Below, in pieces: positions 8,272 to 16,685 of a stretch of DNA of 64,000 nucleotides (the first letter of the stretch is position 1; each line of letters starts with the position of its first letter). The notes beneath the pieces are model-generated. The model was not told where the DNA came from and did no database searches. It saw only the letters and a program-made list of their open reading frames with translations. A program made the position numbers and the translations under genes. Source of the stretch: Bradyrhizobium sp. BR 10289 (GTDB lineage: Bacteria; Pseudomonadota; Alphaproteobacteria; Rhizobiales; Xanthobacteraceae); contig NZ_JACOFR010000001.1 in the NCBI RefSeq assembly GCF_019455385.1, positions 310,001-374,000 of the forward strand, written 5' to 3'.

Positions 8272-9142
8272 GCTCGATCAGCGCCCGCAGCTTCGGCGCA
8301 ACGTTGCGGCGGCTCGGATAATAGAGATAGAAGCCGGCGAAGGAGGGGCAATATGGCTCGAGGATTGGCACCAGCTCGCCCCGCGCGATGGCGGGACGGA
8401 AGCTCGCTTCCATGCCGAAGGTGATGCCGGCCCCCGCGATCGCGAGCTTGATCATCAGTGCCATGTCGTTGGTGGTGATCTCGGGCGCCACCGCGACGCT
8501 GAACTCCTTGCCGCCGTCCGCAAACTCCCAGCGATAGGGCGTAACGTTCGGCGCCGGACGCCAGCCGATGCAGCGAAACGAGGCGAGCTCCGACGGGTGC
8601 GCGGGCACGCCGAAGCGCTCGCGAAACGACGGTGCGCATACCGCGAGCTGGCGTTCGTCGCCGGCGATCGGCACCGCGATCATGTCCTGCTCGATGACCT
8701 CGCCGAGGCGCACGCCGGCGTCAAAGCCGGCGGCGACAATGTCGAACTCCGCGTCGGTCACGGTGATGTCGAGCTGCACCTCCGGATTCGCTTCGATAAA
8801 GGCCGCGAGAAACGGACCTGACAAAAAGTGCTCGGCGATCGAGGAGACCGCGAGCCGCAAAAGTCCGCGCGGCCGCCCGCGCAACGCCTCGGTGTTGCCG
8901 AGCGCGGCGCGCATGTCGGCGATGGCAGGGGCGATCTCCGCATGCAGCCGCTCGCCGGCCTCGGTGAGGCTGACGCTGCGCGTCGTGCGCTGGACCAGCG
9001 CGATGCCGAGCGTTTCTTCCAGCCGCTGGATGGTCTGGCTCACGGCGGAGCGCGTCACGCCGAGACGATCGGCGGCGGCGCGAAAATTCCGTTCTTCAGC
9101 GACCAGCGCGAAGACGGCGAGGGCGTTGAGATCGGGTTCCAT
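8252..9142 (-). CDS. LysR-family regulator
   Basis: A 296-residue LysR-type regulator. The winged helix-turn-helix is at residues 3-60 (RNFRAAADRLGVTRSAVSQTIQRLEETLG), followed by a two-lobed periplasmic-binding-like effector domain starting near RGRPRGLLRLAVSS. It is divergent from the SDR gene at 9248 with 105 bp between, the usual LysR-target arrangement, so it probably controls that gene. The SnoaL-like gene follows on the same strand. Confidence 0.9.
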   Translation of the reverse strand: MEPDLNALAVFALVAEERNFRAAADRLGVTRSAVSQTIQRLEETLGIALVQRTTRSVSLTEAGERLHAEIAPAIADMRAALGNTEALRGRPRGLLRLAVSSIAEHFLSGPFLAAFIEANPEVQLDITVTDAEFDIVAAGFDAGVRLGEVIEQDMIAVPIAGDERQLAVCAPSFRERFGVPAHPSELASFRCIGWRPAPNVTPYRWEFADGGKEFSVAVAPEITTNDMALMIKLAIAGAGITFGMEASFRPAIARGELVPILEPYCPSFAGFYLYYPSRRNVAPKLRALIEHVRRRA

Positions 9143-9247
9143 TGGTTAGACAGGCTGGCCAGGGTAGTTAGCAATTGTCGTCTTATCACGACACCGGCTC
9201 CGGTCCATCTTCCGCGCAACCGATCCAGACGCGACGAAGGACCTCAC

Positions 9248-9973
9248 ATGCCCATCGACAAGATCGTTCTCATCACCGGCGCCTCCAGCGGCATCGGCGC
9301 CGGCATCGCGCGCGAGCTGGCTGCCGCCGGCGCAAAAGTTCTGCTCGGCGCCCGCCGTGTCGATCGCCTGAAGGATCTCGCGGCCGAGCTGAACGCGGCG
9401 GGCGGAACGGCGCTCGCGCATCCGCTCGATGTCACCGATCGCGCCAGCGTGGCCGCCTTCGCCGACGCTGCGCGCGGCGTCTGGGGCCGGGTCGACGTGA
9501 TCGTCAATAATGCCGGCGTGATGCCGTTGTCGCTGATGGCCTCGCTCAAGGTCGCCGAGTGGGACCGGATGGTCGACGTCAACATCAAGGGCGTGCTCTA
9601 CGGCATCGCGGCCGTGCTGCCGGAGATGATCGCGCGCGGCTCGGGCCATGTGATCAACATCGCCTCGATCGGCGCCTTGAGCGTGTCGCCGACGGCAGCG
9701 GTCTACTGCGCGACGAAATATGCGGTGCGGGCAATCTCGGACGGCCTGCGCCAGGAGCATGATAACATCCGCGTCACCTGCATCCATCCGGGCGTGGTCG
9801 AGAGCGAGCTGGCAGGCACGATCACCGATCCTGTCGCGGCGGAGGCCATGAAAACCTATCGCGCCATCGCGCTCCAGCCGGACGCAATTGCCCGTGCGGT
9901 GCGTTTTGCGATCGAGCAGCCCGATGATGTCGACGTCAAGGAGATCGTCGTGCGTCCGACGCGGACGAGGTGA
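9248..9973 (+). CDS. Short-chain dehydrogenase/reductase
   Basis: A 241-residue classical SDR oxidoreductase. The NAD(P)-binding TGASSGIG motif is at residues 10-17, NNAG at about 85, and the catalytic Ser, Tyr and Lys lie in NIASIGALSVSPTAAVYCATKYAV. The start ATG follows a leader with a GAAGGA ribosome-binding site. It is divergent from a LysR gene that likely regulates it. The substrate is unknown. Confidence 0.9.
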   Translation: MPIDKIVLITGASSGIGAGIARELAAAGAKVLLGARRVDRLKDLAAELNAAGGTALAHPLDVTDRASVAAFADAARGVWGRVDVIVNNAGVMPLSLMASLKVAEWDRMVDVNIKGVLYGIAAVLPEMIARGSGHVINIASIGALSVSPTAAVYCATKYAVRAISDGLRQEHDNIRVTCIHPGVVESELAGTITDPVAAEAMKTYRAIALQPDAIARAVRFAIEQPDDVDVKEIVVRPTRTR

Positions 9974-9976
9974 CCG

Positions 9977-10849
9977 TCACAGCTGCTTCTCGAAGAACAG
10001 ATCCGGGTAGGGATCGTCGTTGAAACGCGGGATCTCGCGCCAGCCTGTGGTGCGGTAGAGCTGGCCGGCCTCGGGCAACGCGCTGTTGGTATCGAGCCGC
10101 AGCAGCGTGATGCCGAGCCCGCGCGCGGCATCTTCGGCTGCGTCCATCAGGCGCCGGCCGAGCCGCAATCCCCGTGCAGCGGGCGCGACCCACAGGCGCT
10201 TGATCTCGGCGTAGCCGTAATCGGTTCCCTTCAAGCCGACGCAGCCAATCGGCAGCGTGTCCGATATCGCGACCATGAACGTGCCGCGCGGACGGCGCAT
10301 GTCCCTGGCGTCGGGATCGCGCGATAGTGAAACGTCAAAACCCTGTTTGAAACGGCGGCCGAGCTCGGCATAGTACTCGCCGAGGCAGTAGCGGGCTTCC
10401 TCGCTCTGCGGGTCCATCTCGTTCAGCGCCACGCGCTCGCGCGTCAGCGCCGAGGCGATCAGGTCCATCGCCGCCAGCAGCGCATCGGCTTGCGAATGCT
10501 GCGCAAGGAAGCTTTCAGCCTGTGCGTTCGACAGCGCCTCATAGGCCGCGAATTCGCGCCGGCCCTCGCGTGTCAGCTTGGCCACGCGACGGCGCGCATC
10601 GTCCGCATGCGCGGTGGTCTCGATCAGGCCTTCGTCCTCAAGGCTGCGCAGCAGGCGGCTCATCAGCCCGGAATCGAGCGCGAGATAATCGCGAATCTCG
10701 GCCACGTCCGAGCGCCCGTGCCCGATCGCATTGAGCACGCGCGCGGCCCCAAGCGGCCGCCCGCGCCCGAGGAACGAAGTGTCGAGCGCGCCGACGGCGG
10801 AGGTGACGGCACGGTTGAAGCGGCGGACGCGGGAGACGGGGTCGAGCAT
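9977..10849 (-). CDS. MarR-type regulator fused to GNAT acetyltransferase
   Basis: A 290-residue two-domain protein. Residues 1 to about 145 form a MarR winged helix-turn-helix (SDVAEIRDYLALDSGLMSRLLRSLEDEGLI); residues about 150-290 form a GNAT acetyltransferase (YAEIKRLWVAPAARGLRLGRRLMDAAEDAARGLG). This fusion is a known family of bifunctional regulators. A palindrome overlaps its start codon, which suggests tight autorepression. It converges on the SDR gene. Confidence 0.9.
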   Translation of the reverse strand: MLDPVSRVRRFNRAVTSAVGALDTSFLGRGRPLGAARVLNAIGHGRSDVAEIRDYLALDSGLMSRLLRSLEDEGLIETTAHADDARRRVAKLTREGRREFAAYEALSNAQAESFLAQHSQADALLAAMDLIASALTRERVALNEMDPQSEEARYCLGEYYAELGRRFKQGFDVSLSRDPDARDMRRPRGTFMVAISDTLPIGCVGLKGTDYGYAEIKRLWVAPAARGLRLGRRLMDAAEDAARGLGITLLRLDTNSALPEAGQLYRTTGWREIPRFNDDPYPDLFFEKQL

Positions 10850-10873
10850 TATCTGACTTTAGTCAGATAATGC
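10846..10873. promoter_or_regulatory. Perfect palindromic operator of the MarR-GNAT gene
   Basis: GCATTATCTGAC, then TTTA, then GTCAGATAATGC: a perfect 12-bp-arm palindrome covering the ATG of the MarR-GNAT gene (complement of 10847-10849). It lies in the gap before the rightward hydratase-like gene as well, so the protein may regulate both directions. Confidence 0.75.
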
Positions 10874-10980
10874 GACCGGGTCAATTGGAGCGGCAGGCTG
10901 GCATTGCGCGGCGAATTCGAGCAGAACCTGCCTCTGGCAGCGTCTGCCGTCGAGGCCCGGACGCAGGACGGGAGAATGAG

Positions 10981-11721
10981 TTGAGCAAAGCGAGTGAAGC
11001 GGCGGACCTGCTGGTTGCAGCCCGAAACGGTGGGTGGCTGGTCTCGTGGCGGGACGTTCTGCCGTCGGATCGCGCCGCTGCCTATGCGATCCAGGACGCG
11101 ACGCTGGCGGCGATCGGCCCGATCGGCGGCTGGAAGGTCGGGGCGCCGAACGCGGAGGCCGAACCCAATTGCGCGCCGTTGCCAGCGTCGGGTCTGCTGG
11201 CCTCCGGCGCACGATTGGCGAGGGGAGGGCTGCGCGGGGTGGAGGCGGAAGTCGCGCTTCGGGTCGCGCGCACGCTCACGGCTGACGATATCGCATTGCC
11301 CGAGGCCGAACTGGCAAGAGCGTTCGATGCAGCCTATCCCGCCATCGAGGTGGTGGAGACGCGCCTCGCGGACTGGACCAGCAGCGATGCCCTCGCGAAG
11401 CTCGCGGATCTGCAGAGCCATGGTGCGCTGCTGCTCGGACCTGCCGCGGCGGTCAACATCGCATCGATCGACCTGAGACGCGTCGAGGCGCACATCTCGA
11501 TCGGCGGTGACGTCGGCAAGCAGACGACGGGTGGCAATCCGGCAGGCGACATCTGGCGCATGTTGCGCTGGCTGATCCGCCATTGTACCGACAGAGGCGT
11601 GCCGCTCTCGCGCGGCCAGATCGTCACGACCGGTTCGTGCACCGGCATGATGTTCGCGCAAGAGGGCGACGCGGTCCGCGTGCGTCTTGCGGATTTCGGC
11701 GAGGTTGCCGTCGACTTTTGA
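10981..11721 (+). CDS. 2-keto-4-pentenoate hydratase-like protein (FAH superfamily)
   Basis: A 246-residue protein related to MhpD-type 2-oxopent-4-enoate hydratases and oxalocrotonate decarboxylases: VSWRDVLPSDRAAAYAIQD, GGWKVGAPN, GVEAEVALRVAR and the C-terminal GQIVTTGSCTGMMF. These enzymes hydrate dienol acids in aromatic meta-cleavage pathways. I placed the start at TTG 10981 behind GGGAGA; the open frame from 10870 begins inside the upstream operator. No other catabolic gene is adjacent, so the substrate is unclear. Confidence 0.8.
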   Translation: MSKASEAADLLVAARNGGWLVSWRDVLPSDRAAAYAIQDATLAAIGPIGGWKVGAPNAEAEPNCAPLPASGLLASGARLARGGLRGVEAEVALRVARTLTADDIALPEAELARAFDAAYPAIEVVETRLADWTSSDALAKLADLQSHGALLLGPAAAVNIASIDLRRVEAHISIGGDVGKQTTGGNPAGDIWRMLRWLIRHCTDRGVPLSRGQIVTTGSCTGMMFAQEGDAVRVRLADFGEVAVDF

Positions 11722-11734
11722 AATCCGCGCCGAT

Positions 11735-11887
11735 CTAGTTGCAGATTGCGCGCGGAATCATCCACGTCGCGACGGTCTGCCAGCTTCCGCCGTCACAGCG
11801 CTGATAGGCGACGAAATCGCCGCCATCGGCGTGCACGAGTTCATAGCGGTGAGTTTTGGTTGCTGCGGTGCTGCCGGATTTGCTCAT
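11735..11887 (-). CDS. Small hypothetical protein (50 residues)
   Basis: A short open frame encoding MSKSGSTAATKTHRYELVHA, then GGDFVAYQRCDGGSWQTVAT and an Ile/Pro-rich end. The sequence is compact and protein-like, and GGAG lies upstream of the ATG. I do not recognise the family. Confidence 0.55.
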   Translation of the reverse strand: MSKSGSTAATKTHRYELVHADGGDFVAYQRCDGGSWQTVATWMIPRAICN

Positions 11888-12000
11888 GGAAAAAACTCCA
11901 TCTCGAAGAGGCTTTTACTTGAGCTAGTTGCAGTGCAGCGAAAGACCAGTGGGAGGATGCTGATCATCCCATCACGTTGTGGAGAGGCAGCGCATGCTGC

Positions 12001-12345
12001 CTATTCCAATCCCAGCGTCTTGCGCGATTTGCGCGTCAGCCTCGCCACGATCAATGCATGGGCCTGCGCCAGATAGCCGGTGAGTTCGGCATCGCTCAGC
12101 GCGCTGTTGCCGACGAGCTGCACCCATTTGGCGCGCGCCAGATAGGGCGCCGGCCGTGCGAGCCCGTGCTCGATCAGCATTCCATACGCCATGTCCGAAA
12201 CCTTGAACATGTAGCTTGCGGTAAAGCCGCCACTGAGCGCGAACATCTTGCCGCCGACCTTGAACACGGAGGTGCCCTCCCACTGCACCACCTTGGTGGC
12301 GGCGGGCAGGCGCAGGCAGCGTGCTTCAAATGTCTTGGGTGCCAT
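12001..12345 (-). CDS. MmcQ/YjbR family protein
   Basis: A 114-residue single-domain protein of the MmcQ/YjbR family (CyaY-like fold, sometimes described as DNA-binding): EGTSVFKVGGKMFALSG, then ARAKWVQLVGNSALSDAELTGYLAQAHALIVARLT near the end, where the Trp-Val and Leu-Ala-Arg pattern is typical. The role is not established. Confidence 0.8.
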   Translation of the reverse strand: MAPKTFEARCLRLPAATKVVQWEGTSVFKVGGKMFALSGGFTASYMFKVSDMAYGMLIEHGLARPAPYLARAKWVQLVGNSALSDAELTGYLAQAHALIVARLTRKSRKTLGLE

Positions 12346-12414
12346 GCAATCGCCATCGAGACGTAAGGTTCGTCTTTATGGCAACATGCCTCTGCCAACC
12401 AGGGATGAATTGCC

Positions 12415-12966
12415 ATGTCGCGCGTTTCGATCAAGACCAGGGACGATCTGCCGGACGCATTGAAGCCGCTGTGGGACAAGATGACGACCTACGGCGCGTT
12501 CGAGAATCAGGCCGGTGTCATGGCGCACCGTCTGCCGATCTTCAAGCACATGTGGTCGCTGCTGGTCGATCTCGCCCAGGACGGCAATGTGTCGAAGCGT
12601 CATCTCGAGCTGGCGCTGGTGACAGTCTCCCTGCTCAACAAATGCGACTATTGCGTTTCGCATCACGCGCCGAAACTGGCGGTGCAGGGCGTGTCAGAGG
12701 CGGGCGCCGCGCGCTTGCTCGACTACAAGGACCATCCCGAGCTCAATGAGCTCGACAAGCTCGTCGTCGAATATTCCATCGCCGTCACCAACAACTGGAA
12801 CAAGACCCGCGACGAGATCTTCGCGCGGCTGCGCGCGCATTTCTCGGAAGCGCAGATCGTCGAGCTGACTTGGCGCATTGCGCTTTGCGGCGCCTTCAAC
12901 CGCTTCAACGACATCCTTCAGCTCGAGGTCGAGCAGGACGTCCCCCACAGCGAAGCCGCCGAATAG
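12415..12966 (+). CDS. Carboxymuconolactone decarboxylase/AhpD-like protein
   Basis: A 183-residue all-helical AhpD-like protein. The redox CxxC is in LLNKCDYCVSHHAPKL (about residues 78-85), with the following His, as in peroxidase-linked members of this family. It probably functions in peroxide or alkylhydroperoxide handling, or as an uncharacterised decarboxylase relative. It is divergent from the MmcQ-like gene. Confidence 0.85.
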   Translation: MSRVSIKTRDDLPDALKPLWDKMTTYGAFENQAGVMAHRLPIFKHMWSLLVDLAQDGNVSKRHLELALVTVSLLNKCDYCVSHHAPKLAVQGVSEAGAARLLDYKDHPELNELDKLVVEYSIAVTNNWNKTRDEIFARLRAHFSEAQIVELTWRIALCGAFNRFNDILQLEVEQDVPHSEAAE

Positions 12967-13053
12967 AGCCGGGTTTCCGCCCGAAGGCCGCCGGGACCCG
13001 ATCTCCCGGGCCCAATCACGGATTTGTGGGTTGCCGCCGGACTATCGCAAACT

Positions 13054-13091
13054 ATATCGTAAGATATGTTTTACAACAGGGCTTACGATAT
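13054..13091. promoter_or_regulatory. Inverted repeat at the padR start (autoregulatory site)
   Basis: ATATCGTAAG at 13054-13063 and CTTACGATAT at 13082-13091 are perfect inverted copies separated by 18 bp. The right arm reaches into the ATG at 13090. PadR proteins bind such dyads and repress their own genes. Confidence 0.65.
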
Positions 13092-13716
13092 GAAACACGG
13101 ACGAGACCACAGGGACTTCCATTTCGGGCACTTCGCTCATTTCGCGATGGGCCGGCACGGCGGGCGGCATCGTTTTGGCCGCGGCGGACATGGCTTCTTC
13201 GGCGGCGGTCCGGGCGGTGACTTTCCCGGCGCTCGGCGGCTGTCCTCGCAGGACCTCCAGCTCGTGATCCTGGCGCTGCTCGCGGAAAAGCCGGCGCATG
13301 GCTATGAGCTGATCAAGACCATCGAGGAGCGCTCCGACGGCTTCTACACGCCGAGCCCCGGCGTGATCTATCCGGCGCTGACCTATCTCGAAGAAGTCGG
13401 CCACAGCAGCGTCGCGCAGGATGGGGGCCGCAAGCTCTACAGTATCACGCCGCAGGGCGAAGCCTATCTCGCCGAGAACCGCGCGACGGCGGATGCGATC
13501 CTGCAGGCGCTGTCGCGGATCGGCCGCCGCATGGACGAGGTGCGCGAGGCCTTTGCCGGCGTCAGCGATCTCGATGCGGATGCCTCCGACGAACTGCACC
13601 GCGCCCGCCACAACCTCAAGCGCGCGCTGCGCTCCAGGTACGGCGGCGATGCTGCCGAGGCGCGCCGCATCGCTGCGATCCTGGATCGCGCCGCCGCGGA
13701 GATCCTCGGCAAGTAG
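13090..13716 (+). CDS. PadR-family regulator with His-rich N-terminus
   Basis: A 208-residue regulator. The first about 45 residues are rich in His and Gly (DHRDFHFGHFAHFAMGRHGGRH...), which may bind metal. A PadR winged helix follows (LQLVILALLAEKPAHGYELIKTIEERSDGFYTPSPGVIYPALTYLEEVG), then a helical C-terminal dimerisation segment. An in-frame ATG at 13066 is the alternative start; it lies between the arms of the operator, as 13090 lies on the second arm. Metal-responsive control is inference from the His-rich tail. Confidence 0.85.
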   Translation: MKHGRDHRDFHFGHFAHFAMGRHGGRHRFGRGGHGFFGGGPGGDFPGARRLSSQDLQLVILALLAEKPAHGYELIKTIEERSDGFYTPSPGVIYPALTYLEEVGHSSVAQDGGRKLYSITPQGEAYLAENRATADAILQALSRIGRRMDEVREAFAGVSDLDADASDELHRARHNLKRALRSRYGGDAAEARRIAAILDRAAAEILGK

Positions 13717-13761
13717 CTGACGGGATGTGAGGCAACCCGTGAATGTGGCTGTCGCTCAAAG

Positions 13762-13983
13762 TCAGGTGACGGCGTCCTTGGCGCGATATGCGTCGGGGAC
13801 GACGAACACCTCGTCGGCGCGGGCATAGCCGCCATCGGCGACTTCCTCGATCAGCACCATCGTATGCGGCCGCGCCGCTTCGCCGAAATAATCGACGAAC
13901 AGCGCGGTGATGCGATGCACGATCTCGGCCTTCTGGCTCCGCGACAGCGCGGCTTGCGGAATCTTGATGTTGGCAAAAGGCAT
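13762..13983 (-). CDS. 4-oxalocrotonate tautomerase family protein
   Basis: A 73-residue tautomerase-fold protein beginning MPFANIKIP. Removal of Met leaves the N-terminal Pro that acts as general base in this family. LSRSQKAEIVHRITALFVDYFG is the expected helix, and VLIEEV the next strand. It sits 23 bp downstream of the SDR gene on the same strand and is probably cotranscribed with it. Confidence 0.85.
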   Translation of the reverse strand: MPFANIKIPQAALSRSQKAEIVHRITALFVDYFGEAARPHTMVLIEEVADGGYARADEVFVVPDAYRAKDAVT

Positions 13984-14006
13984 GATGGTTCTCTCCGTGT
14001 GATGCG

Positions 14007-14747
14007 TCAGACCACGCCGCCATTGGCGCGGATGATCTGGCCGTTGATCCAGCCGCCGTCGCGGCCGGCGAGGAAGGCGACGACACCTGCGATGTCGGCG
14101 GGTTGGCCGAGGCGGCCGAACGGATTCATGGCGGCGATCGCACGCACTTGCTGCTCGCTCTTGCCGTCGAGGAACAGCCGCGTCTCGACCGGGCCGGGCG
14201 CCACCGCATTGACGGTGATGCGCCGGCTGCCGAGCTCCTTGGCGAGGACGTGCGTCATGGCTTCCACCGCGGCCTTGGTCGCGGCGTAGACGCCATAGCC
14301 GGGCTGATAGAGGCCGACGACGCTGGAGGAGAAGTTGACGATGCGGCCGTCATCGCGCAGCCGCCGCGCGGCTTCGCGCAAGGACCGGAACACGCTGTCG
14401 AGGTTGATCGAAGTCTGCCGTGCGAAGGCTTCGTCGGTCATCTCGGCGAGCGGGCCGAGCTCCATCACGCCGGCATTGTTGACGAGGATGTCGACGCCGC
14501 CGAAGGCCTGCTCGGCCGCGTCGAACAGTCGGGCCGGCGTTGCCGGATCGGCAAGGTCGGCCTGCACGGCGACGGCGCGTCCGCCCGCCGCCTTGATCTC
14601 GGCCACGAGCGCCTCGGCGGCATCGCGGCCGCTGGCATAGTTGATCGCAACGGCGATGCCGTCCTGCGCCAGCCGGCGGGCGATCGCAGCGCCAATGCCG
14701 CGAGAGCCGCCGGTCACGATGGCCGTGCGCTGGGATGGGTTGGTCAT
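14007..14747 (-). CDS. Short-chain dehydrogenase/reductase
   Basis: A 246-residue classical SDR: TGGSRGIG at 12-19, NNAGVMELG, and the catalytic Ser-Tyr-Lys in FSSSVVGLYQPGYGVYAATKAAVEAM. It belongs to the FabG-like 3-ketoacyl reductase branch by general pattern. GGAG precedes the ATG. It is divergent from a LysR gene and upstream of a tautomerase, so the trio is a probable regulator-target unit. Confidence 0.9.
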   Translation of the reverse strand: MTNPSQRTAIVTGGSRGIGAAIARRLAQDGIAVAINYASGRDAAEALVAEIKAAGGRAVAVQADLADPATPARLFDAAEQAFGGVDILVNNAGVMELGPLAEMTDEAFARQTSINLDSVFRSLREAARRLRDDGRIVNFSSSVVGLYQPGYGVYAATKAAVEAMTHVLAKELGSRRITVNAVAPGPVETRLFLDGKSEQQVRAIAAMNPFGRLGQPADIAGVVAFLAGRDGGWINGQIIRANGGVV

Positions 14748-14852
14748 GACAGGTCTCCTCGGATTTGGTCTGACCGAGAGATAGCTGATCGCCGTGGCCG
14801 TATAATCCCAACAGGCTTGCCATCACTTGTCGGCTGTGGTGAACAATCGCCC

Positions 14853-15746
14853 ATGGACCGATTTGACGCCATGCGCCTGTTCGTCCGCCTCGTCGAACGG
14901 CAGAGTTTTACGGCGGCGGCGGCCGACCTCGGCATTCCCCGCTCGACGGCGAGCGAGGTGTTGCGCGGGCTCGAGGCGCGGCTCGGCGCGCGCCTGCTGG
15001 AACGGACCACGCGCCATGTCACCCCGACGCTCGACGGCGAGGACTATTACCGTCGCTGCCTCGCCATCCTCGCCGAAGTCGAGGAAGCGGAAACCGCGAT
15101 GCGCGATGCACGGCCGCGCGGTCTCCTGCGCATCGACGCACACCCGCTGCTGACCCGCACCTTCATCCTGCCGCACCTGCCGGACTTCCTGGCGCGCTAT
15201 CCGCAGCTCGATCTGCAGATCGGGCAGGGCGACCGGCTGGTCGATCTGGTGCGCGAGGGCATCGACTGCGTGATCCGATCGGGCGAGCCGGAGGACAGCG
15301 GGATGATCCTGCGCCGGCTCGGCACTATCGAAGAAATCACGGTCGCGAGCCCGGCCTATGTCGCCAGCCACGGCATGCCTATGGCGCCGGACGCGCTCGA
15401 CGGCCATCAGATGGTCGCCTTTATCTCCTCGCGTACCGGCGATGTATTGCCGCTGGAATTCTCGGTCGCTGGCGAACTGCGCCATGTCGCGCTGCCGAGC
15501 CGGGTGCGCGTCAACAATTCCGACACCATGGCCGATCTCGCGCGGCTCGGCTTCGGCCTCGCGCAGGCACCGCGCTATCGCTTTGCCGACGATCTCGCCA
15601 GCGGCGCGCTGGTCGAGGTGCTCGCCGATTATCCGCCGTCGCCGACGCCGCTCTGCGCGCTCTATCCGCAGAACCGCCAGCTCGCGCTGCGCCTGCGCGT
15701 CTTCCTCGACTGGATCTCGGGCATTTTTGCCGAGGCCAAACTTTAG
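14853..15746 (+). CDS. LysR-family regulator
   Basis: A 297-residue LysR-type protein: MDRFDAMRLFVRLVERQSFTAAAADLGIPRSTASEVLRGLE is the helix-turn-helix, and the effector domain starts near RPRGLLRIDAHPLL. It is divergent from the SDR-tautomerase pair with 105 bp between, which makes that pair its likely target. The start is ATG 14853; the longer frame is an artefact of the opposite strand. Confidence 0.9.
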   Translation: MDRFDAMRLFVRLVERQSFTAAAADLGIPRSTASEVLRGLEARLGARLLERTTRHVTPTLDGEDYYRRCLAILAEVEEAETAMRDARPRGLLRIDAHPLLTRTFILPHLPDFLARYPQLDLQIGQGDRLVDLVREGIDCVIRSGEPEDSGMILRRLGTIEEITVASPAYVASHGMPMAPDALDGHQMVAFISSRTGDVLPLEFSVAGELRHVALPSRVRVNNSDTMADLARLGFGLAQAPRYRFADDLASGALVEVLADYPPSPTPLCALYPQNRQLALRLRVFLDWISGIFAEAKL

Positions 15747-15750
15747 TCTA

Positions 15751-15766
15751 GTAGCCCCCGGGCTAC
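15751..15766 (+). terminator. Weak hairpin after the lysR gene
   Basis: GTAGCC-CCCG-GGCTAC can form a 6-bp stem four bases after the lysR stop. There is no T-run, so it is only a candidate terminator. Confidence 0.3.
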
Positions 15767-15852
15767 AAGACCTTGCGTTACCCGACGGGCAAAACACCCA
15801 ACCGGCCGGTCAATCGGTCCCGTTAAAAATATTCTACTTTACCGAAATTCGG

Positions 15853-16043
15853 AAATGGCGTAGATGTCGCGTCAACCCGGTCCAAGGAAGAGGGCGTATC
15901 GCGATCGTCACGAACGCGGGCTGGGGGGCGGTGGACGTGGGTCGCACCGGTGCGGAAGGTTCGCAGGGCGGGCAACCGTGAGCGAAAACCATCGCGCCAA
16001 CGACAGGTGCGGTCTCGCGTACGGCTAAATCGTGTGGTCCTGG
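15853..16043 (+). repeat. Left half of a host interspersed repeat split by the prophage
   Basis: This stretch ends exactly at the prophage border, and its continuation resumes at 60612. Joined (AATCGTGTGG, TCCTGG, CGCCCGGGGT), it resembles a long non-coding repeat that I recall from many sites in Bradyrhizobium genomes. That recollection is established knowledge from memory, not a search. No gene is evident in it. Confidence 0.6.
16039..16043. repeat. Target-site duplication, left copy (CCTGG)
   Basis: CCTGG lies directly before the TGT terminus of the prophage; an identical CCTGG follows its ACA terminus at 60612-60616. A 5-bp duplication is what Mu-type transposition leaves. Confidence 0.9.
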
Positions 16044-16091
16044 TGTAGCGCGCAATTTCAAATGTCACCTCGCGCAGCTTCAAATGCCACC
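16044..16091. other. Prophage left end with two transposase-type binding sites
   Basis: The terminus begins TGTAG. Two copies of a 21-bp site follow: L1 at 16049-16069 (CGCGCAATTTCAAATG, then TCACC) and L2 at 16071-16091 (CGCGCAGCTTCAAATG, then CCACC), 22 bp apart or two helical turns. The same site recurs inverted at the right end (60470-60490 and 60586-60606), each outermost copy five bases from its terminus. These are the expected MuA-like binding sites. Confidence 0.88.
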
Positions 16092-16131
16092 CCCCACGGA
16101 ACCGTCCTTGAAGCCGGTTCCAGCCGCCCCT

Positions 16132-16323
16132 TTAAACCGCCTTTGAACCCCCGTCGGGGGCGGCCGACTGGGGCGCCTTGAGGGTGGCCAGCTCGGCGTC
16201 CTTGGCGGCGAGCTGGGCCTCCAGCGCTGCGACCTTGTCCTGGAGGATCTGCAGGTCGCAGAACTGCGAGCCGATGGTGAGCTTGATGCGGGCGTCGGCG
16301 TCGAGCAGGGTTGCGGTTGCCAT
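16132..16323 (-). CDS. Small coiled-coil phage protein
   Basis: A 63-residue protein with a heptad-like central stretch (DLQILQDKVAALEAQLAAKDAELATL) and a flexible Pro/Gly tail. It is the last gene of the leftward tail operon, next to the left end. The function is unknown; a tail-fibre accessory role is possible from position only. Confidence 0.6.
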   Translation of the reverse strand: MATATLLDADARIKLTIGSQFCDLQILQDKVAALEAQLAAKDAELATLKAPQSAAPDGGSKAV

Positions 16324-16336
16324 TGGGTTTCTCCTT

Positions 16337-16666
16337 CTACGGCTGTTGAGCTTGCTGCTTTGCCGCTTCCGCGGCGATGTCTTCCTGACGCCAGGTATCG
16401 GCGACGGATGCGATCAGGCCGGCGATCTCGGCGCCGGTCAGGGTCTTGCCGCCAATGCTGTAACTCTTGGCGGCAACCTCCGAGAGGCGCCGCGTCACGG
16501 GCACGCCGCCATCGCGCGAGATCAGCGTGCCGTCGGCAGCAGTGCGCACCGTCTCGCGGTACACGGTCACGGTCGGGTCGACGCCGATCGGCGTCTCGAT
16601 GTTGACGCGCCAGGTGCGCTCTTGCGTGGTGACGGCGATGGTTTCTGTGCCTTGGGTGATAGCCAT
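16337..16666 (-). CDS. Phage hypothetical protein downstream of tail fibre
   Basis: A 109-residue protein beginning MAITQGTETIAVTTQERTW, with GGGGA before the ATG. The frame is open further upstream to 16834, but that extension is Arg-rich and lies over the tail-fibre gene. No family recognised; the position in the tail operon suggests a virion-associated or assembly role. Confidence 0.65.
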   Translation of the reverse strand: MAITQGTETIAVTTQERTWRVNIETPIGVDPTVTVYRETVRTAADGTLISRDGGVPVTRRLSEVAAKSYSIGGKTLTGAEIAGLIASVADTWRQEDIAAEAAKQQAQQP

Positions 16667-16685
16667 TGAAGAATCCCCTCCTTTG

